From UMGS363 sp051881815 (GTDB taxonomy: Bacteria; Bacillota; Clostridia; Oscillospirales; Ruminococcaceae), in NCBI GenBank assembly GCA_051881815.1, contig JBJEQP010000006.1:1-28273 (forward strand): a DNA stretch of 28,273 nucleotides, written 5' to 3'. Numbering within the stretch: position 1 is the first letter of the stretch; every line of letters begins with the position of its first letter. This document shows, piece by piece, positions 22,207 to 28,273 of this stretch. Made by a program: the position numbers and the translations under genes. The notes under the pieces were generated by a model. That model was not told the origin of the DNA. It made no database searches and saw only the letters and a program-made list of their open reading frames with translations.

Positions 22207-22854
22207 ATGATGAACGATTTAAAAGTTTTCAGTAATTCCGAATTTGGTGAGCTTGGAGTAATGCTGATTGACGGCAAGGAGTATTTTCCTGCCATACATT
22301 GTGCAAAAATTTTGGGATATGCAAATCCTCGAGATGCGATTCAAAAACGTTGTAAAACAGAGGGGGTCGCAAATTGCGACGTCCTTACAAATGGTGGAAA
22401 ACAGTCCGTTAAGTATATTAACGAGGGTAACCTTTACCGTCTTATCATAAGCAGTAAGCTTCCTGCCGCGGAAAAGTTCGAGCGTTGGGTGTTTGATGAA
22501 GTTCTTCCGAGCATACGTCAGAATGGCAGCTACGGCAATATTAATATTGAACAGGTCATAGCTCAGACTGCGACCGCAGTTGTCAGTGAAGTTATGAAAC
22601 AGCTTGTTCCAACACTTAAAGATGTTTTGAACGGAGAACCAAATGAGCCCGAAATGATATGGGAAACAAAAATTCCTAAAAAGAGAAAGCCTACAGGAAT
22701 TATCGTAAAGCTTGCTCCGGAAATTCGCACTATCGTTGACGAAATGCTGCTTTCGGGCTGTTCATATAAAGAAGTAACAAGATATCTTGAAGCCAATGGA
22801 ATTGGTATTTCGCAGTCGTCTATATGCAGATATTACAATAGCTGTCTTGCATGA
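22207..22854 (+). CDS. BRO-family antirepressor-like protein with C-terminal HTH
   Basis: 215 residues. The N-terminal part (about 2-110) is a BRO-N domain: FSNSEFGELGVMLIDGKEYFPAIHCAKILGYANPRDAIQKRC, then a NEGNLYRLIISSKLPAAEKFERWVFDEVLPSIRQNGSY block. The middle 120-150 is linker. The C-terminal 60 residues (GIIVKLAPEIRTIVDEMLLSGCSYKEVTRYLEANGIGISQSSICRYY) resemble the DNA-binding part of Mu Gp27/DUF3486-type phage proteins. BRO proteins of phages act as antirepressors or DNA-binding regulators. The ATG at 22,207 has GAGGGA just upstream; the ATG at 22,210 is equally possible. A 23-bp segment just before this gene is repeated before the next. Confidence 0.85.
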   Translation: MMNDLKVFSNSEFGELGVMLIDGKEYFPAIHCAKILGYANPRDAIQKRCKTEGVANCDVLTNGGKQSVKYINEGNLYRLIISSKLPAAEKFERWVFDEVLPSIRQNGSYGNINIEQVIAQTATAVVSEVMKQLVPTLKDVLNGEPNEPEMIWETKIPKKRKPTGIIVKLAPEIRTIVDEMLLSGCSYKEVTRYLEANGIGISQSSICRYYNSCLA

Positions 22855-22875
22855 AACTTGAAAAAACAATAGAAA
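22853..22875 (+). repeat. 23-bp direct repeat, copy 2
   Basis: Exact copy of 22,173-22,195, overlapping the stop of the BRO gene by two bases and ending 2 nt before the GGAGG of the next gene. Confidence 0.9.
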
Positions 22876-22889
22876 CGGAGGAAATTTTG

Positions 22890-23228
22890 ATGAAAATCAT
22901 TATTGAAGGCTCTGCCGAAGAAATCAATGGTCTTCTGGAATCATTCAGCAAAAAGGGCAACTTTAAAAGTGAATCCGCAGAGCCTACGATCAATTTATCC
23001 AAGTTATCTGAATGTGCCAAAGATAAACTTGCTAATCCGAGCTGTGTTCCGAAAGAAAACATCAGATACGGAAAGGTCACTCGAGATGGATTAAGAATAG
23101 GCAAGAAACTCTATACATTTGAAAAAGGATACGATATCTGGAGATACCTTGGCGAAGAACTCTTAATTAAAAATGATACCGTATTTGATTCGGACGGAAA
23201 TGATTTAGGTAAGCTCATTCTCATCTGA
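22890..23228 (+). CDS. Small protein resembling the Mu transposase C-terminal barrel
   Basis: 112 residues. The first half (to about 50) has no feature I recognise beyond a possible helix at 9-20. Residues 60-112 follow the pattern of the transposase C-terminal beta-barrel (Mu-transpos_C type): YGKVTRDGLRIGKKLY, then IWRYLGEEL, then VFDSDGNDLGKLI. The transposase in this same element reads YQKVRENGVYVTVSGEKLWY, LWVGQEVYVRYDP, IYDKEDTYIGN in residues 500-556, the same order and spacing. The start at 22,890 has GGAGG at 7 nt. Function is unknown; the likeness is mine by eye. The 3' end overlaps the antisense gene by 24 bp. Confidence 0.75.
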   Translation: MKIIIEGSAEEINGLLESFSKKGNFKSESAEPTINLSKLSECAKDKLANPSCVPKENIRYGKVTRDGLRIGKKLYTFEKGYDIWRYLGEELLIKNDTVFDSDGNDLGKLILI

Positions 23229-23441
23229 TCCGTTGTATTTTTCGTTGAGATCATCGAAGAACAATTCAGCTTTCCTATCCATGTAAATATAGAAGTCCTT
23301 TTCTATTTCAAGATAATCTTCTTTTGACAGGATCCCCTTCTTTATAAGCATTGAGATCAGGATCCTGACCATCGGCTCTTTGCTGAATTGTTCATTCCTC
23401 ATATCATATTTCAGTAAATCAATTTTTTCTTCATCAGTCAT
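23205..23441 (-). CDS. Small acidic protein on the opposite strand of the early region
   Basis: 78 residues (MTDEEKIDLLKYDMRNEQF...), rich in Asp, Glu and Lys, mostly helical, no membrane segment; family not recognised. The ATG at 23,441 has GGAGGGGG upstream; an in-frame start 18 bp earlier overlaps that site. It has its own promoter at 23,465-23,493. Its 3' end overlaps the barrel protein gene by 24 bp in convergent fashion. Because it runs against the early operon, its expression would oppose early transcription or be silenced by it. It may be a lysogeny gene expressed from the resident prophage. Confidence 0.75.
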   Translation of the reverse strand: MTDEEKIDLLKYDMRNEQFSKEPMVRILISMLIKKGILSKEDYLEIEKDFYIYMDRKAELFFDDLNEKYNGSDENELT

Positions 23442-23464
23442 AATTACACCCCCCTCCAAATGAT

Positions 23465-23493
23465 ATTATACATTGAAATGAAGAATAAATCAA
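23465..23493 (-). promoter_or_regulatory. Promoter of the antisense small gene
   Basis: On the - strand TTGATT (23488-23493), 17 bp, TATAAT (23465-23470). It is embedded in the early region just before the ribosome site of the next + strand gene. Confidence 0.8.
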
Positions 23494-23512
23494 CAGAAAG
23501 GAGCTGATTGAT

Positions 23513-23758
23513 ATGACCGAATCGGAAAGAACCGCCGAGGAGCTTGAAGAACTCCAAGAGCAGATGGACGATGTTGTTGACAGCCTCGGCAGAATAATCA
23601 TCGAGATCGCATCGGACAATAAAGAGTTCGTATGCACGGCTTGCTTGAGAACAGCAAAGGAGCTGTATCAGATATTCAAGAGCATCGCCCGTGAAGAGGA
23701 CTGCGGCAGTATCTGCGAACAGTACGCTTACATTACCGGGAGGGATCTCGATGATTGA
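23513..23758 (+). CDS. Small phage early protein, unknown function
   Basis: 81 residues (MTESERTAEELEELQEQMDDVVDSLGRIIIEIAS...), acidic, helical, with a Glu-rich coiled-coil-like start (5-30) and four cysteines, two of them in VCTAC (residues about 40-44). No known family seen. AAAGGAG lies 9 nt before the ATG. Its end overlaps the next gene by 8 bp. Confidence 0.8.
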   Translation: MTESERTAEELEELQEQMDDVVDSLGRIIIEIASDNKEFVCTACLRTAKELYQIFKSIAREEDCGSICEQYAYITGRDLDD

Positions 23759-23966
23759 TGTTTACGAAAAGCTCAAGAAAGAGATTGCTTACGCAAAGCG
23801 GTCTTATTCGATCAAGCTGCTGTATCAGGCGCACGGAGCTGTCTGTATGGCATTTAACCTCGGCGCATTAACAAAGGCTCAATTCACTGAGCTTGACACC
23901 GAATGCGTCAGAAAAGGGATAAACAATCCCGAGATATTCAATAACAAGGAGTGTGATATAAGATGA
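23751..23966 (+). CDS. Small phage early protein, unknown function
   Basis: 71 residues (MIDVYEKLKKEIAYAKRSYS...), helical and charged, with a hydrophobic middle (LLYQAHGAVCMAFNLG). No family recognised. GGGAGGG precedes the ATG at 23,751, so the longer frame upstream is not used. It overlaps the previous gene by 8 bp and the next by 4 bp (ATGA), which ties it into one operon. Confidence 0.75.
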   Translation: MIDVYEKLKKEIAYAKRSYSIKLLYQAHGAVCMAFNLGALTKAQFTELDTECVRKGINNPEIFNNKECDIR

Positions 23967-24166
23967 CGATCGGCGAGAACATCAAAAACAAAAGGCTCGA
24001 ATACGACATTGAGCAGCAGGAGCTGGCAAAGCGTATCGGAGTAAGCAAAGCTATGATATGCGGTATCGAAAAGGGAGTAAAGATCCCTTCGGTTGCATTA
24101 TTGGTAAGCATAGCCGATACTCTTCATTGCTCGGTGGACGAGCTTCTCGGAAGAAAAGTAAGCTGA
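23963..24166 (+). CDS. XRE-family small transcriptional regulator
   Basis: 67 residues, a single Cro/CI-type helix-turn-helix: IGENIKNKRLEYDIEQQELAKRIGVSKAMICGIEKGVKIPSVALLVSIADTLHCSVDELLG. A protein of this size and position could play the part that Ner has in Mu, damping early transcription, but Ner lies directly after the repressor in Mu and this gene is fourth. It overlaps the preceding gene by 4 bp. Confidence 0.92.
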   Translation: MTIGENIKNKRLEYDIEQQELAKRIGVSKAMICGIEKGVKIPSVALLVSIADTLHCSVDELLGRKVS

Positions 24167-24204
24167 TAAAAAATCGGCTTCATATAAATAAGGAGGAAAA
24201 TAAT

Positions 24205-24486
24205 ATGTACAAAAAACAAATGACCAACATCCCGTCCGAAATCGTCGGAGCAATAAGCAGGAAGCTTGAACCTATCGGTATTCATCCGGTACATATAGCT
24301 TACGGCTCTATGCTTGAAAACGATGAAAGCGTTATTACCGTCCTTGTCCGTGAAAACAAGGAGAAGAGCTTTGAAGCCTACGGTGTTGTGGACTTTGACT
24401 GCAAAGCAGGCGTTCTTCAGAGATGGACCGATGCTATGTCTTACCCCGATGCACTCATTGCTATGGGAAACAGGATAAAGGAGTGA
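24205..24486 (+). CDS. Phage early protein, unknown function
   Basis: 93 residues (MYKKQMTNIPSEIVGAISRKLEPIGIHPVHIAYGSM...). No membrane segment, no motif I know; the body alternates strand and helix (ESVITVLVRENKEKSFEAYGVVDFDC). AGGAGG lies 8 nt before the ATG at 24,205; the longer frame overlaps the XRE gene and is a shadow. It shares the early operon with its neighbours. Confidence 0.8.
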   Translation: MYKKQMTNIPSEIVGAISRKLEPIGIHPVHIAYGSMLENDESVITVLVRENKEKSFEAYGVVDFDCKAGVLQRWTDAMSYPDALIAMGNRIKE

Positions 24487-24493
24487 CGGCGAG

Positions 24494-24715
24494 ATGACCA
24501 AGGAACATTCAAAAAAATTTGAGTTCGTATCATGCGAACTTGATGAACTTGTAAAAAAGATAAATCCCGATATCCTTTCGCTTACATACCATTACAGCGA
24601 AAACCTTCAAACCGAATATGTGAACATCAATTTTGCCAACGGCTGCACAAAAACTGTCAATGTAACAGCTGACAGCCTGCTTGCGATCGCAAAGGACGTT
24701 TTAAAGCATATTTAA
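24494..24715 (+). CDS. Small phage early protein, unknown function
   Basis: 73 residues (MTKEHSKKFEFVSCELDELVKKINPDILSLTYHYS...NGCTKTVNVTADSLLAIAKDVLKHI). A small alpha-beta pattern with no recognised family. The gap to the previous gene is 7 bp. An 8-bp hairpin, ACAGCGGA/TCCGCTGT at 24,723-24,741, follows its stop. Confidence 0.75.
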   Translation: MTKEHSKKFEFVSCELDELVKKINPDILSLTYHYSENLQTEYVNINFANGCTKTVNVTADSLLAIAKDVLKHI

Positions 24716-24722
24716 AGTCGAA

Positions 24723-24780
24723 ACAGCGGAGCTTCCGCTGTCTGTCGGAGATGGTCTACCGATACTGATGAGACAGACCA
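24723..24780 (+). other. Hairpin cluster in the phage early operon
   Basis: ACAGCGGA (24723-24730) pairs with TCCGCTGT (24734-24741), and TCTGTC (24741-24746) with GACAGA (24772-24777), with TGGTCT/AGACCA as an alternative. No T-tail follows, so it is unlikely to stop transcription outright; an RNA processing site or attenuator is possible. Confidence 0.5.
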
Positions 24781-24798
24781 ATAAGGATGGTGATACCA

Positions 24799-24999
24799 AT
24801 GACAACAGAACAGTTCCGGGCGGAAATGCTCGGATATGCCTGCGGAGCAGGTAAGGCTCTTATGGAACTCTCGGTAAACCCGGAGGGTATAAAAATAGAG
24901 CCGGAACAGGTCAGGAAGAATGCAGCAACCATTCTTACGATCCTGACCGAAACCGAGGATTTCCTCACAAGTCTAAATAAAACAAGTGTTCCGCTCTGA
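24799..24999 (+). CDS. Small phage early protein, unknown function
   Basis: 66 residues (MTTEQFRAEMLGYACGAGKALMELSVNPEGIKIEPEQVRKNAATILTILTETEDFL...), mainly helical. No family recognised. An in-frame ATG at 24,787 exists, but GGATGGTG fits the ATG at 24,799 better. It precedes the transposase gene by 68 bp. Confidence 0.7.
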   Translation: MTTEQFRAEMLGYACGAGKALMELSVNPEGIKIEPEQVRKNAATILTILTETEDFLTSLNKTSVPL

Positions 25000-25067
25000 T
25001 TAATAGTATATCAGAGGTGGAGCAAAAATGCAAGCCTTTTTTCAAAAATTTTTAAGGAGGTGCGGAA

Positions 25068-27077
25068 ATGGAGTATCTTACCGTCAAGGAAGTGGCGGAG
25101 CTTAAAGGGTGTTCGGTACAGTACATAAAAAAACTTGCGCATGACGGAAAAATAGAATCTGTACAAGAGCTTAATCCGTCTAACAACTGTATGCAATACA
25201 AAATCCCCATTGCCGCACTTCCGCAGGAGCTGCAGAGCAGGTATTACGGAAAGCTTGTAAACGAAGCACAGCTTTGTTTACCGAAGGTGCAGGAAGAATC
25301 CAAGCCGAAGATCAAACACACCAAGATCGTTGTCAAAAAGGAATTCGGGCAGTTCAGCGCTGAAGAGCGAGAACAGATAACCTTCTGGACAGATCTGCTC
25401 CGTGAATGGCGCATCAGGCGCAGCGAATATTCCAACCTTGCCGAAGGCGATATGTGCTTCATTGCCGAAACAAAGCGTTTGAAGCGAGAATATCTGGCTG
25501 AACACGGTATAGCGATAAGCAAGGACATCCTTTACCGCAAATACAAAGCGTATAAGGAAAACGACCTGCAGGGGCTTGTTGATAACAGAGGCGGATGGAA
25601 CAAAGGCAGCAGCAGTATAAAAAAGCCTGTCCTTGAAACGTTTTTCAATTTGTACCTCTGTGATGCAGAGCTTCCTGTCCGTGACTGCTACAAGCTTACG
25701 CTGACATGGACAGAAGAACATTACCCGGAATATCTCCCCGACATCGCAAGCGAACGGACATTCAGAAGGCAGATAGACACGCTTCCCGAAGCGGTAGTCA
25801 AGTTTTTCCGTAAATCGCAGAAGGAATGCGTGGATGAATGTCTGCCGTATATCGAAAGGCTTTATGAAGATATAGAAGCCAACGATGTATGGGTTGCGGA
25901 CAACCACACATTTGACTTTGTGACCCGAACAGATGACGGCGAACGGAAACACCGCTTATATATCACGGGAATACTGGATGCAAAAACCGAAGCTCTTGTC
26001 GGATGGAACATTACCGAAAACCCGTCATCGCACTCTACTGTGCTTGCGCTCCGACACGCAATAATGCGATGCGGAATACCCAAGATACTGTATGTTGATA
26101 ACGGTACCGAATTCCTTACGCACGACATCGGCGGCAAAGGACACAGAAGCCGCAAAAGTCAAGAGAATATACCAAATCCACCCACTATACTGGACAGGCT
26201 TGGTATCAAAATGGTGAACGCTCTCGTCTGCAACGGACGCGCAAAGCCTATTGAAAGAATGTTTTTAACGCTTAAAAACACAATTTCAAGGACTATGGCA
26301 ACCTTCACGGGCGGAAACATCATAGAACGCCCGGAAAGCCTCAAGTATCAGCTGAAGCACGGATATGTGCCTTATGACTGCGAGATCCGAGAGAAAATTG
26401 ATATACTGCTGGACGGACAGTACAATTGCTCCGAGTACGGCGGATATGAAAAGCAGTTCAAGGGAATGAACCGTGCTGAAGCTTGGAGCAAGTCCATAAA
26501 ACGCCGAACGCTTCGAATGTGCGATGAATCAACGCTGAATTTACTGCTCATGCGATCGACAAGGTATCAGAAAGTCCGTGAAAACGGAGTGTATGTTACC
26601 GTATCGGGTGAGAAGCTTTGGTACAACAGCGGTGAAGACAGCTGTCTTTGGGTCGGTCAGGAAGTATATGTACGATACGATCCGTCAGATCTTGAATATG
26701 TGCGCATCTATGATAAGGAAGATACCTACATAGGCAACTGGAAAATGGATCTCAGCATATTTGTTGACTATATCACAAGCAATAATGAAGACATTGCAGC
26801 TCGTCAGGCACTCGTTGCCCGTCAGATACGAAAGATCAAGGAATGCGGAGCAGAGCTTATGGGCGATGCGAAGATTGACGCACTTGCTCTGGCTGTTGCT
26901 GAAGCTCATAAAAACATTGATAAGGCACAATTCAAAGCGCCTACCTGCATAGAGCCCGTTACTATAAAGGAATCTGTAAAGAAAGCTGCAGGTGCGGAGG
27001 AACTTGACATTGACCTTGAAAAAATGGCGGAAAGAGCCGCCAAGAGAAAAATATCATATCAATTTGAGGAGGAATAA
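25068..27077 (+). CDS. Mu-like (MuA-type) DDE transposase
   Basis: 669 residues, the size of MuA (663). The N-terminus (about 1-60) is a helix-turn-helix end-recognition domain (YLTVKEVAELKGCSVQYIKKLAHDGKI). The integrase core (about 265-405) has the catalytic triad D278 (WVADNHTF), D344 (LYVDNGTEF) and E396 (AKPIERMF), with spacing like MuA's. Residues 500-562 form the C-terminal beta-barrel and 563-669 a charged tail that should contact the MuB-like ATPase. AAGGAGG lies 8 nt before the ATG. The next gene begins 2 bp after its stop, and together they should carry out replicative transposition. Confidence 0.95.
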   Translation: MEYLTVKEVAELKGCSVQYIKKLAHDGKIESVQELNPSNNCMQYKIPIAALPQELQSRYYGKLVNEAQLCLPKVQEESKPKIKHTKIVVKKEFGQFSAEEREQITFWTDLLREWRIRRSEYSNLAEGDMCFIAETKRLKREYLAEHGIAISKDILYRKYKAYKENDLQGLVDNRGGWNKGSSSIKKPVLETFFNLYLCDAELPVRDCYKLTLTWTEEHYPEYLPDIASERTFRRQIDTLPEAVVKFFRKSQKECVDECLPYIERLYEDIEANDVWVADNHTFDFVTRTDDGERKHRLYITGILDAKTEALVGWNITENPSSHSTVLALRHAIMRCGIPKILYVDNGTEFLTHDIGGKGHRSRKSQENIPNPPTILDRLGIKMVNALVCNGRAKPIERMFLTLKNTISRTMATFTGGNIIERPESLKYQLKHGYVPYDCEIREKIDILLDGQYNCSEYGGYEKQFKGMNRAEAWSKSIKRRTLRMCDESTLNLLLMRSTRYQKVRENGVYVTVSGEKLWYNSGEDSCLWVGQEVYVRYDPSDLEYVRIYDKEDTYIGNWKMDLSIFVDYITSNNEDIAARQALVARQIRKIKECGAELMGDAKIDALALAVAEAHKNIDKAQFKAPTCIEPVTIKESVKKAAGAEELDIDLEKMAERAAKRKISYQFEEE

Positions 27078-27079
27078 TT

Positions 27080-28039
27080 ATGTACAGCAGCGAATACCAA
27101 GCTGTCATTGACAAGCTGAATGAATTCATAGCGGAGCAGCCAAGTCAGGAAGAGGCTGCGAAGATCCTCGGAATATCATCTTCCATTCTAACTCCGATCA
27201 GAAAGGGTACATATAAGGGAGATACCGATAAGTACATCCGCAAAATGGCTGATTACTTCAATCTTAAGGCAGATTTCAGCGATACATACCATGAAATTGA
27301 GTACGCTAACACTTCAATTTCCAAGAAGGTTTACGACACGATCAGAATATGCCATGTAAAGGGCGGACTTGCGGTATTCGCAGGTGATGCAGGCATCGGA
27401 AAGACGAAAGCGGCACAGAAGTACGTTGCCGATAACCCCAACAGCGCAGTATATATCGCTTTAAACCCGTGTTTAACCTCAATTAAAAGCACTTTAAAGA
27501 TCCTTGCAAACGCTATTAATGCTCCGACGTCATCCACGCTGGACGATATGTGGATGAACATTGTAGGAAAGCTTGCAGACGGAATGGTGCTTATCTTCGA
27601 TGAAGCGCAGCATCTTCCGATAAAAACGATCGAAACCCTTCGTTCCTTCTCCGATTATTTTCGTGACAAAAATCAGACGCTTGGGATTATGTTTATCGGA
27701 AACAATGAGACTGTACGCAGGCTCGGCAGCAACCGCAAAGCGGAATTCGCTCAGATAAACAACCGAACCAAACAGACAAGGATGTGCAGCACAAAGAAAA
27801 TAAAGCGTGAAGACATTATGCTGCTGTTCCCTATTCTTGCCGATAAAAACATGGGGGCGGAAATAGATTTCTTGTGGCAGATCTCACAGACCCAGCAGGC
27901 GATCAGAGGTGCGGTCAATCTTTTTTCCAATGCTTACGACAACGGAAAATATGATCTCAAGGGACTTGTTTCTATGGCAAAGTTTATGGAGCTTGACCTT
28001 GCAGGGCTTGATATCAGGACGTTGAAGGAGGCAGTATAA
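27080..28039 (+). CDS. MuB-like transposition ATPase
   Basis: 319 residues, near MuB's 312. An N-terminal helix-turn-helix (about 20-60, SQEEAAKILGISSSILTPIRKG) is followed by an AAA+ ATPase with Walker A GDAGIGKTK at 102-110, Walker B LIFDEAQHL from 171, and a sensor region IMFIGNNE. In Mu this protein binds target DNA, selects the target, and stimulates the transposase. AGGAGG lies before the ATG, 2 bp after the transposase stop. Its stop overlaps the next start by one base. Confidence 0.95.
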   Translation: MYSSEYQAVIDKLNEFIAEQPSQEEAAKILGISSSILTPIRKGTYKGDTDKYIRKMADYFNLKADFSDTYHEIEYANTSISKKVYDTIRICHVKGGLAVFAGDAGIGKTKAAQKYVADNPNSAVYIALNPCLTSIKSTLKILANAINAPTSSTLDDMWMNIVGKLADGMVLIFDEAQHLPIKTIETLRSFSDYFRDKNQTLGIMFIGNNETVRRLGSNRKAEFAQINNRTKQTRMCSTKKIKREDIMLLFPILADKNMGAEIDFLWQISQTQQAIRGAVNLFSNAYDNGKYDLKGLVSMAKFMELDLAGLDIRTLKEAV

Positions 28040-28273
28040 TGAGCAAAACAATAAGACCAAGCCGCCCGACAAGGCGGCAGAAGGAAATAATCGATGCCTT
28101 AAGGCTGGTGGTAGATGATTACCTTGTCTGTACCGAAACAGAAAATATGATCACTCTGTACAATAAGCACACGAAACAGACTAAAACGTGGTTTAAAAAA
28201 GGAAGAATCAGTGATATAAGAAAGACCAGCTATAAAAAGTCAATACCCCAAATGAAAAAAATCAAGAAAGATT
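28039..28273 (+). CDS. Phage early protein, partial (runs off the window)
   Basis: 78 residues from the ATG at 28,039 (MSKTIRPSRPTRRQKEIIDALRLV...), open to the end. Strongly basic, with a cluster of Lys at the visible end. AAGGAGG lies before the start and the TAATG overlap ties it to the MuB-like gene. No family recognised from this piece. Confidence 0.75.
   Translation, partial: MSKTIRPSRPTRRQKEIIDALRLVVDDYLVCTETENMITLYNKHTKQTKTWFKKGRISDIRKTSYKKSIPQMKKIKKD

Noticed and set aside
24755..24800. CTGATGAG next to hairpins, reminiscent of a hammerhead ribozyme core.
   Set aside because: The required GAAA segment and the third helix are absent.
1..28273. tRNA or rRNA genes.
   Set aside because: I saw no cloverleaf with a GTTCRANNC arm and no rRNA-like segment on either strand, though a scan with a dedicated program would be more reliable.

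Overview
The window is chromosomal DNA of a Gram-positive, spore-forming anaerobe of the Clostridia, most like a Ruminococcus-type Oscillospiraceae. The signs are a SpoVAE sporulation protein, strong AGGAGG-type ribosome binding sites, TTGaca-17-TATAAT promoters and BspA-like leucine-rich repeat protein. This placement is inferred from gene content, not from a marker gene. Positions 1-20,890 are host chromosome. From about 20,900 to the end is the left part of a Mu-like transposable prophage, or a degenerate relative of one, that continues past the window.

Host, left part: the tail of an unidentified gene, then enolase overlapping an orphan spoVAE gene, then CTP synthase, all on the + strand. 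A 440-bp convergent gap full of hairpins and short repeats follows. On the - strand lies a glycolytic operon (tpiA, a small secreted protein, gpmI). A 161-bp structured inverted-repeat element sits inside it, just ahead of gpmI. Next come a two-helix membrane protein, a gap holding a relict of an antiporter gene tail plus three palindromic MITE-like elements, and a GH114-family lipoprotein.

Host, middle part, all on the - strand: a cation/proton antiporter whose leader is a recognisable fluoride (crcB-motif) riboswitch with its own consensus promoter and an overlapping terminator; a TetR regulator with a perfect promoter and candidate operator, followed by a MacB/FtsX-type ABC exporter; a secreted LRR/FN3 protein behind dUTPase; and a sialate O-acetylesterase followed by methylenetetrahydrofolate reductase. 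On the + strand is a lone PTS enzyme I gene.

Prophage part: an end region with several copies of a transposase-site-like repeat and two strong hairpins; a LexA/CI-type repressor on the - strand; a divergent early promoter with operator repeats; a run of small early genes (BRO-type antirepressor, a stand-alone transposase-barrel protein, an XRE regulator and unknowns, one of them antisense with its own promoter); then MuA-like DDE transposase and MuB-like ATPase, and the start of one more gene.

The most notable items are the fluoride switch driving an antiporter, the antiporter relict cut off exactly at a MITE, the structured element inside the tpiA-gpmI operon, and the small early phage protein that looks like the transposase C-terminal barrel on its own.
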